Shown in pieces: positions 56,591-64,000 of a stretch of 64,000 nucleotides of DNA (position 1 is the first letter of the stretch; every line of letters starts with the position of its first letter). The stretch lies in contig OX377204.1 in assembly GCA_947396885.1 (NCBI GenBank), positions 20,095,706-20,159,705 of the forward strand. Direction: 5' to 3'. This DNA is from Heligmosomoides polygyrus polygyrus (lineage: Eukaryota; Nematoda; Chromadorea; Rhabditida; Heligmosomidae). The translations under genes were made by a program, and so were the position numbers. The notes under the pieces are model-generated. The model made no database searches and was not told the DNA's origin. It saw nothing but the letters and a program-made list of their open reading frames with translations.

Positions 56591-58639
56591 TTGCATCGGG
56601 GGTGAGGCCTATTTCGGAACCTGGCCAAGTTGGACACCATTCGATAGCGCTTTTGATGGTGAATGGAACGTTTTCACGTAAAGTGGCGAGAACTGAGATG
56701 TGAGCGAGTAAGAGCGAGGAGAGCATGACCATTGTTGTGCTAAATTGTGCGCGCGGCGTCTTCTGAGCGCGATAGCTCTGTAAAGAGTGAGCCATTCCGG
56801 TTGCAGCTTGTTGGTTTTGTAGGCAGCAAAATGTTCTAGTAGTTTGCCAAAACACTGTAATGTAGCTTACGATAGGACAAAGTTACAGCGCTGCGAAAAT
56901 GCAGGTTAGCCTTGTGTGACACGATTTTTTCCAAATTCAGTCGATCCCTGTGGGAAGACGCGGAGAGCTAACATCTTCAAAATGCGCAGGCGAGCAGAAC
57001 GCTTAAGGTTCTTTAAGAAAACGTGCTCACAACTTCCTAGCATATTAAATTGCCTTAGTACCAGCTGCCGTTTTAGAGCGGCGGACGGCAACAGTGAAGC
57101 TTCTTCCGCCCTTAATCATTCCGGCTTTGAGTTTTCGGCACTCGCAATGACACTGTTCTGTTCAGCTCGATGAGCTCTATCGAACGGTGTCAATCACGGC
57201 CAGTTTTGGAAAAACGGATTTTTTGACAATTTCGCGTCGAAGAAGAGGACGCCGCTCTAGGTCGCGGGAGAGAGTGATGACGTCATCGAAAATCGATATT
57301 TCCAAACCGGGCCAAATTGGTTAAGATTCGATAAGAGCTTTTCGTGCTGAATTGAACAGTGCTGCTACGAATAGCGAACACCGTAATCTGGGCGAGTAAG
57401 AGCAGGGAGAACATCGACCGTTATTGTGCTAAATTGCACATGCGAGCGTGTTCGGAGCGCAGTAGCTCGGTCAGGTTCGAGTCGTTTCGGCTGCAACTCG
57501 TGGGTCTTATAGGCAGTAAAATGTTCTAATAGCATTTCAAAGTAGAAGTGGCGTAGCTTAAGAAGAGGTAATGTTACAGAGATGCGAAGATGCAGATGCG
57601 GGTTGTGTGACGCATTTTTTCCGATTTCAGTGAACCACTGCGGGAAGACGCAGCTAGCTAGCGCGCTTAATATGCGTGTTCTAACAGGACGCTTAAGATA
57701 CCTTACGATGGCGTGCTCAGAACGCCTCAGCTGCCTAAACTGTCTTAGCCACAGCTGCCAGTTTAAAGCGTCGGAAGGTAGCGGTTAGAGGTTCTTGCGC
57801 TCTTACTCGCTAAGATTTGAGTTTTCAACACTCGCAATGGTACTTTTCTGTTCAGCAGGAAAAGCGCTATCGAACGGTGTCAATTACAACCGGTTTTGGA
57901 CAAATCGATTTTTTGGCGGTTTCGCACCGAGGACAAGGCCGCGGCAGAGGGACGATGACGTCATCGAAAATTGATATTTCCGAGCGGGGCCAAATTGGTT
58001 GCCGTTCGATAGAGCTTTTCGCGGTGAAGCTAATGGTGTTATTGACGATATCGAAAACCCAGATATGGGTGAGTAAGAGGGCAGGAAACTTCAACCGCTA
58101 AGTCCGCCGCCATAAAACGGCAGCTGGTACTAAGGCAATTTAATAAGCTAGGGAGTTGTGAGCACGTTTTCGTAAAGAACCTTAAGCGTTCTGCTTGCCA
58201 GCGCATTTGTAAGATGTTAGCTCTCCGCGTCTTCCCACAGGAATCGACTGAATTTGGAAAAAATCGTTTCACACAAGGCTAACCTGCATTTTCGCAGCGC
58301 TGTAACTTTGTCCTATCGTAAGCTACATTACTGTCTTTTGGCATGCTATTAGAATATTTTACTGCCTATATGACTCACGAGTAGCAGCCGAAACGACTCG
58401 AACCTGACCGAGCTACTGCGCTCTGAACATGCCCGCATGTGCAATTTAGCACAATAACGGTCGATGTTCTCCCTGCTCTTACTCGCCCAGATTACGGTAT
58501 TCGCTACTCGTAGCAGCACTGTTCAATTCAGCACGAAAAGCTCTTATCGAATCTTAACCAATTTGGCCCGGTTTGGAAATATCGATTTTCGATGACGTCA
58601 TCACTCTCTCCCGCGACCTAGAGCGGCGCCCTCTCCTTC

Positions 58640-59590
58640 GACGCGAAATTGTCAAAGAATCGATATCTCCAAAATTGGTCGAGATTGACACCGTTCGATA
58701 GAGCTCATCGAGCTGAACAGAACAGTTTCGTTGCGAGTGCCGAAAACTCAAAACCGGAAGGAGTAAGGGCGGAAGAAACTTTACAGCTGCCGTCCGCCGC
58801 TCTAAAGCGGTAGCTGTAACTAAGGCAGATTAGGCAGCTGGAGAGCTGTAAGCGCTTTCTTGTAAAGTACGTTAAGTGGTCTGTTAGCCTATGCATTTGT
58901 AGGCCGTCAGCTCATCGCCTCCTCCCGCAGTGATCGCCTGAAATCGAAAAAAATTGGTTGTACAAGCCTGACCTGCGTTTTTGCACCACCGTACCTTGTC
59001 AGTTCTTAGGCTACATCGCTGTGCTTTAGCGAGCTGCTAGAGCTTTTTACTGACTACAAAATCTACAAGCTACACACGGAAGGGTTCACACGAGACAGAG
59101 TTATCGCGCTCCAAACACGCCCGCGCGTGCAATTTGCGAGCGGTCGCGCCCACTCGATTGATAGGTTCGATTCTATATGCATTGTTCACGGCGCACTCCA
59201 GATGCAAGCTGGACAGTCCTAGAGCAATGCCTGAGTAGGAAGGCTAGGAATTTTCGTTAAAACTCCCCATGCGCTCATTGTTGAAGCTGTCGCTCGCTCT
59301 ACAGGTTGTCGCTCCCACTCGATTGATTCTGCCGGGCCTGTATGCATTGTTCAGAGCGCGCGCCATGCCGGAAGTTAGTTCCAAACAGTAGGCCATGCTC
59401 GTCCGAACGCATGGATAAGCTCCTTCATTCAGTCTAACGTCCAGAAGTTGAGGACGCCGCGCACTAACGCAACTTGCCTCAGACGCGGCGCGTGGCGAGC
59501 GGAAAACGGCGCTCTCCGGCGCCCTTTTGCGCCGCTTCTCATCTTTTGCGCCGCTTGTGTTTGTTGGACGCAGCGGCATGTCCGGTACTG
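58640..59590 (-). repeat. Right outer arm of the foldback element
   Basis: Inverted match to 55505-56590; lacks the short tandem duplication seen in the left arm. Confidence 0.85.
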
Positions 59591-59689
59591 TATTCAAGAC
59601 GAAGTCTGAAATCATTCCAACCACGGGTATGGTTTTCGTTCCTTGAAAAACGTGACAGCTTGGTGAAGGCTGGTCATCTCTGGATTCCG

Positions 59690-59958
59690 TAGGTTGTTGC
59701 GAAAATAGCTGCCGGGTTTTCTCTTCATCGACAGCCGCGAGAGGCAAACATCATGACGTGGCGGCTAGATGCGACGACGATTGACGTCGTCTGGGGAGCA
59801 GTATGTAAGCCAAACCTGACTGATCTGCTGATGATAGTGACGACTAATCCCAATCGGTTCGGGTGCTTAGGAACAAATCCTCCACTCCTGGACATGAAGA
59901 TTGTTCCTCGGTGGTTCTTGGCGCTAGTGGAAAAAGGGTCAAGCGAGGTGACGAACAG
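59690..59958 (+). CDS. Possible exon of an unrecognised gene
   Basis: An open frame follows TTCCGTAG and ends at a good donor (AACAG then GTGAGC at 59959). It contains a Trp/Leu-rich, proline-containing peptide (WRLDATTIDVVWGAVCKPN... KIVPRWFLALVEKG) with no family I recognise. It lies just outside the 4.1-kb foldback element. No partner exon was found and the reverse strand is also open, so it may be a remnant of a mobile element. Confidence 0.22.
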
Positions 59959-60227
59959 GTGAGCCTACTTTGAAGGACAGATTTTGAAAAAATGAACTGT
60001 TTAATGAATGCTATTCTAATCCTCAAAAGTGGTCGAGATTTCTACAACAGAGAGTCTTCCGAAGCTATTGCTACGTCACTTGCTACGGTTCTTTTATGAC
60101 TTGTTTTGAGAGCCAAAAAATTACTTCCAAAAAAATGTAGGTAGGCACAAAGGTTACAAGAGCACTATAAGAAAACATCCAGAGACCATTGGAAATCCAT
60201 GATGTGTTGCCCATAGTGAGACAAACA

Positions 60228-60435
60228 ATAGTACAGTTGGAGGAGGCGCTGGCTATCACGTGGACGGTGAATCGAGCTCACTGGTTTAGCTCCGCATCTA
60301 AACCAAACCGCCCTTCATCCCTCCAAGCCGGTAAAATGGAGCCAAACTGGTCAGGAAGTATGAAACACCGACTCGTCCATCGGCTGACCACAGCGAATCG
60401 TTGCATAGGCTAAATACGATTCGAAAAACTTTCTA
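60228..60435 (+). mobile_element. SINE family 1 copy, diverged
   Basis: AGTTGGAGGAGGCGCTGGC head and CGTCCATCGGCTGACCACAG body; 3' end missing. Confidence 0.65.
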
Positions 60436-60492
60436 AATACGATTAGCAAATGAAGTTGGATGATATTCTGTGCGCTCTGCACGGAGTAGGAC

Positions 60493-60680
60493 TTCAATGC
60501 AAAGATCGGTTGCTAGTGCGTGTTGGTGAGAGGCAGCATAACTAAGCATAACAATAAACAGGATTACGTTTATTGTTATGCTTAATTATGTTGTCGGTTG
60601 TCTCAGTAGGAATATGTTTTTTAGGCTTAATTATGCTTTCTCGTAGCAACACACAATAGCAACCGATCTTTGAATTGGAT
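60493..60680. mobile_element. Nested palindromic MITE
   Basis: Outer inverted repeat CAAAGATCGGTTGCTA (60500 onward) with its complement ending 60672, and an inner inverted repeat ATAACAATAAAC / GTTTATTGTTAT (about 60537-60593) around an 8-base loop. The whole element can fold into one long stem. Confidence 0.65.
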
Positions 60681-61035
60681 TACTAAGAGTGGAAGAAAAG
60701 TGGAAGGCGACGACTTGAGGAAGGAAATGTATGAACATCTGGGAGCTCTGCGTTTCCTCAAAGTTACCCAGACTATCCCTTCTGAACCCAACGCACCCCA
60801 AGCACGCAAATCCGTTGCGCAAATGCGAGTTTTGATTCTCCACAGGAATCCGACTGATTCGGCGGAGAGAAAGATCGAGTAAGCGCTCAAGAAAAGCACA
60901 GGAAACGACCAACAAATCGGAGAGAGGAAATGAAGTAGACAATGAGGCTTGTCACCCTATAAGGGTACGCACGGTGACTGGCCAACAATGATCGCGACAT
61001 GGAGATAAGACAATTCGCTGAGATATTATATACAT

Positions 61036-61327
61036 GGCCGCGTGGAGCGCAGTCGGGGGAGGTGCCCGCTGTGGCCTGCACCTGATACCAGGTACCTGGT
61101 TCGGATTTCCCGCCCAGGCCAACCAAGCCTTCCATCCCTCCGGGGTCGGTGAATTGGTGCCAGACTTGTCTGGGAAGGATAAAACACTGACTTGTACATC
61201 TACTGGCCACCGCAAGTCATTGTATGGCCAAATACACATTGAACACACCACGACATCCCGTAGAAATAGAATGCGTGGCGCATCCCAAAGAGGATTGAAT
61301 AACGCCGGCCTTTATCCTTATCCTTAT
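61036..61327 (+). mobile_element. tRNA-derived SINE (family 1), most complete copy
   Basis: About 290 bp. The head has Pol III-type boxes: an A-box-like GCGTGGAGCGCAGTCGG and a B box CTGGTTCGGATTTC. The body holds ACCAGACTTGTCTGGGAAGG and CGTGGCGCATCCCA, and the tail is a CCTTTATCCTTATCC repeat. The same sequence occurs more than twenty times in the window in both orientations. Such elements move by borrowing LINE machinery. The peptides its reverse strand appears to encode are not genes. Confidence 0.85.
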
Positions 61328-61369
61328 AATTTTCAATTGAAAAATTAGGAATAAATTTAAATTGCTCTT

Positions 61370-62080
61370 CTACACTTTTCTAAGCAAACTTGGTGCCTCT
61401 GAAATCAAAGTTAACGTCTTCCAAATCAAAATAACTTGTTACACGTTAAACTACATACTCTCCAAAATGGTTAGATTAATTTTTTGTTCAATTAAAAATT
61501 TGGTACAGTTTTCTTTAAATTTTTTAGCCCGAATTAGTGTAACAATTTTTTTAATTTTTATTCTTAGAGAAAATATTATGCTCCGTTTTGTTTTAAACCG
61601 CAAAAAGGCAGCAATCATTTAGTGCTTTAAGAAATCAAATCACGTCATACGATCAAAAATCTCCTCGCGGTTTTTATTTGATTGGCACTGTAACTTGCTA
61701 CTTACATTAAGCATCAACGTGAGGATAAGTATGATCTTCACAGCTTACAGCTTGTTTTTGTTGCATCGTTTAATGATGTGATACTTCATGCAAACAGAAA
61801 TTTGGCTATCAATGGAAGAAAATCACGAGGTCCTGCATGAGGCGCAGCGCAATCCCTTCGTTTCAGCACTGAATATGGTCGTCTTTCTGCTCTTTAAAAT
61901 GAGCCATAAACCATTGCTTTTTCCTTAACAAGCGAGAATTGTTAAAATTTCAAGCAATATGTTCACTCATTGGGTAGGTGAATTAAAACTTCAAAAAACT
62001 TATGCTAAAATTTTTCTTTAACAAAAAATATTCCAACACTTTTGGAAATTCTCTAGTTTCAGGAATAACATTATTCCTAA
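61370..62080 (+). mobile_element. Copy of the 865-bp TIR element, both ends eroded
   Basis: Shares the TCTTCCAAATCAAAATAAC, TTAAACTACATACTCTCC and TTTTTATTTGATTGGCACTG blocks with the 53.6-kb copy. No coding frame. Confidence 0.6.
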
Positions 62081-62089
62081 GGATATAAC

Positions 62090-62750
62090 CCAAATCCCCT
62101 TCCTTATGATGAACAATTTGTTGTTTCTGCAAACTGACGATTTTTCTAATTAAAGATTATTGAAAAATACTGCTTTTGGAGGTCGAAGCCTGCAATCAAA
62201 AACAGTAGCAACACAGAAGCTAAAGAATGTCCGGTCCTGCAGAATCCAGAAGCAGCCATGATGTTAGACGCGACAAACAACGTAGAATGTGTGGCACTGA
62301 CGTCAGTGTGTCAGCAGTTTGCAGCCATAGGAGCAACTACGTAACACTATCGAGAATAATGGGACACGATTATGTCATGCAATGAATGGAAATCAAGGTA
62401 ATAGGCGTACTAATGCCCTAGTACACTCAAAAAACCGAAGATCACCTCCTACAACTCATTACAGCTACGTGACACCCCGAGGTGACTAACTAAGGCTGTG
62501 TGTACGTAGGTGGCCGTTGGCCGTTTTGCATAGCTCAAGTGTCCAACCCGATCTGGAAGCGAAGAGAGCGTTGAGCTATACCAGCTGTCCAGCTACTACC
62601 AAATGCAGAGCTTGTTTGGGTTTCTCTTCTTGAAAAAGGAGTTCAAAAAGAAGAAAATCAGTGAGGTCTCTTTAGGATGCAGCCGACTCAAAATCGGCTA
62701 GACATCGTTTCATTTCATCTATTACATCGCCTAAAACAGATATTATATAT
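62090..62750. other. No gene seen
   Basis: Unremarkable sequence between a TIR element copy and mariner element 4. Confidence 0.4.
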
Positions 62751-62752
62751 TA

Positions 62753-63640
62753 GGTTGGCAACTAATTTCGTGGACTCTCAAGCGCCTTCAACAAAAGTGT
62801 TCATAAGCAAATAACAAATAAGGGTTTTCAACCAAAGTAAGATCTGTTGGAACGCCGGACTGCTTCCCATTTATCAGCTACCTGGCCCATCCCACAGCTG
62901 TAGAATTCTTGTGCTTTTGAAGCTAAGAATCATTGGAGGTGCATTTTGGCATGGTCCACATTATTAAATCGTCCTCCAACCAAGAAGCGCTGCAGCGTGC
63001 TATGAAGGCGCTAGTCATTTGGAGCACAGCCAGTGCTGTAAGGTGGGTGAGTTAGACTCTCCCAGCTGAGGTCTTCGATTTTTTGAAGCTCCCGATTCGT
63101 GACGTGTGATCTGGCGTTATCTTGCTGATAGATAATTCCGCTCCTGAAAATCTGACTGAACCGATTCCAGCGGAGTTCAGCCTGCGCACAGCCAGGTTGA
63201 GAAGAGTAGATTACAGCATTAATGCTGGAACCGTTCTTGACGAGCTCCCAGAAATTAATAACTTCTTGACACCACCAAACGGAGGGAACCTAGCGAACCG
63301 AACGCCTCAAAAAATGGAAAACCTTGACTGGGAGCGTCAAACTCATCCACCTTACAGCCCAGACCTTGCGCCGAGTGACTACCACATTTTTAGTTCGGTG
63401 CAGTACTTCTTGGTTGGAAGACGATTTAATAATGTGGACCGGGTCAAAATGCACCTCCAAAGATTCTTGGCCTTAAAAGCACAATAATTCTATGGCCGTG
63501 GGATAGACCAGCTACCTGATATATGGGAAGCACTTCTGCGTTCCGAGGGGTCTTATTTGAATTAAAGATTGTCATTAGTTATTTGTTAATAAATACTCCT
63601 GCTGAAGATTCTTAAGAGTCCACGAAATTAGTTGCCAATC
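62753..63640 (+). mobile_element. Mariner element 4, internally deleted
   Basis: 888 bp flanked by TA; ends GGTTGGCAACTAATTTCG and, inverted, GATTGGCAACTAATTTCG. The C-terminal transposase frame (63310-63570) shows HPPYSPDLAPSDYHIFSS and FLVGRRF, then an in-frame TAA at 63485, then the family's terminal YGRGIDQLPDIWEALL. The N-terminal and first catalytic regions are deleted. Confidence 0.92.
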
Positions 63641-63644
63641 TAAT

Positions 63645-64000
63645 ATGTAGCAGTAACTCAATCGACATCAATACCAACCGAAACGACATTAGCAAAGATC
63701 AATAGAAATCAATAGGGTTACTGAATGGTTGGAAACGTGGAAGAAGCGCCGCATGATTGCTTATTCTCCACAAAGTATCCGCATAGTCGCTTATCTAAAA
63801 GGGGCGCCTCCTTTGACTGCACTACCACGCACCAAAAGAAACCTAACCTTTGGAATGCTTCTATAATTTGGGTTCATTATTGAGAAGCACTATCCCAATC
63901 TTTTCTGCATTGTTTCAATTTTAATATAAATAAGTTCGGGAACGAACCACGCAAGTATCAACATATCATTGAAAAAGCCATAGGAACCAACTACCTCAAA
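63645..64000. other. No gene seen; SINE scrap
   Basis: GGGGCGCCTCCTTTGACTGC at about 63801 is a short head fragment of SINE family 1 on the minus strand. Confidence 0.45.

Larger units (their letters stand above)
55505..59590. mobile_element. 4.1-kb foldback (palindromic) DNA element
   Basis: Both ends read TA-CAGTACCGGACATGCC inward and the element is flanked by TA at each side (55503-55504 and 59591-59592). The outer arms, 55505-56590 and 59590-58640, are near-identical inverted copies. Inside, arm 1 contains a second and third related unit (56740-57330, 57420-57990) and arm 2 contains inverted equivalents (58650-58330 matches 57220-57540; 58330-58100 matches 56850-57100). Arm 1 also has a ~125-bp tandem duplication (55861-56090) absent from arm 2. 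No transposase frame is visible, so it is a non-autonomous element; TA target and CAGT-type ends suggest a Tc1/mariner-pogo superfamily helper. Confidence 0.85.

Noticed and set aside
1..64000. CRISPR arrays, prophage or bacterial operons
   Set aside because: The sequence shows spliced eukaryotic genes and eukaryotic retroelements; no regularly spaced short repeats with unique spacers were seen.

Overview
The window is eukaryotic nuclear DNA, most likely from a nematode and probably a strongylid (hookworm-type) worm. The reasons are short exons with TTTCAG-type acceptors and GTGAG/GTAAG donors, a small heat-shock protein of the SIP-1/HSP-12 nematode type, several mariner elements, RTE-type non-LTR retrotransposons, and a very abundant tRNA-derived SINE. 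The species assignment is inference. Most of the sequence is repeats and decayed mobile DNA; only three gene models stand up.

Left third (about 8.7-18.2 kb, + strand): a nine-exon galactose mutarotase (aldose 1-epimerase) family gene, complete apart from its first short exon(s). All splice phases agree and the fold-level motifs are recognisable along the protein, but every one of the four catalytic positions of the family is replaced (H, H, D, E become N, N, N, G). I read it as an intact gene for a probable non-catalytic sugar-binding paralogue. Its introns hold antisense SINEs, a long hairpin, an 865-bp-family element and a degenerate 165-bp tandem repeat.

Middle (19.7-28 kb): a truncated, stop-interrupted histone H2B pseudogene lies next to a copy of the same ~300-bp segment that forms the promoter region of the small heat-shock protein gene at 27.5 kb. 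Between them are two full-length but dead mariners (21.4-22.6 and 24.6-25.9 kb), two inverted copies of a ~0.6-kb repeat, and a palindromic tRNA-like element. The small HSP gene (27479-27988, two exons, 150 aa) looks intact, with a TATA box and heat-shock-element-like motifs.

30.1-37.0 kb (minus strand): four phase-consistent exons predict a small single-pass membrane protein of about 135 aa with an Asn/Ser-rich tail; the third exon can also be read through to an alternative short tail. The surrounding 32-40 kb is decayed sequence without a gene I can name. A ~1-kb polypurine tract at 40.2-41.2 kb produces long spurious ORFs.

Right third (41-64 kb): SINEs, MITEs, two more mariner remnants (43.1 and 62.8 kb), RTE-type retrotransposon fragments (51.8-53.5, 49.8-50.2, 54.5-55.0 kb), an 865-bp TIR element, and a 4.1-kb foldback element (55.5-59.6 kb) whose arms are inverted arrays of a ~0.65-kb unit. 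No CRISPR, rRNA or convincing functional tRNA gene was seen. The most noteworthy items are the catalytically stripped mutarotase, the 4.1-kb foldback element, the shared heat-shock promoter segment fused to an H2B relic, and the tRNA-palindrome element family.
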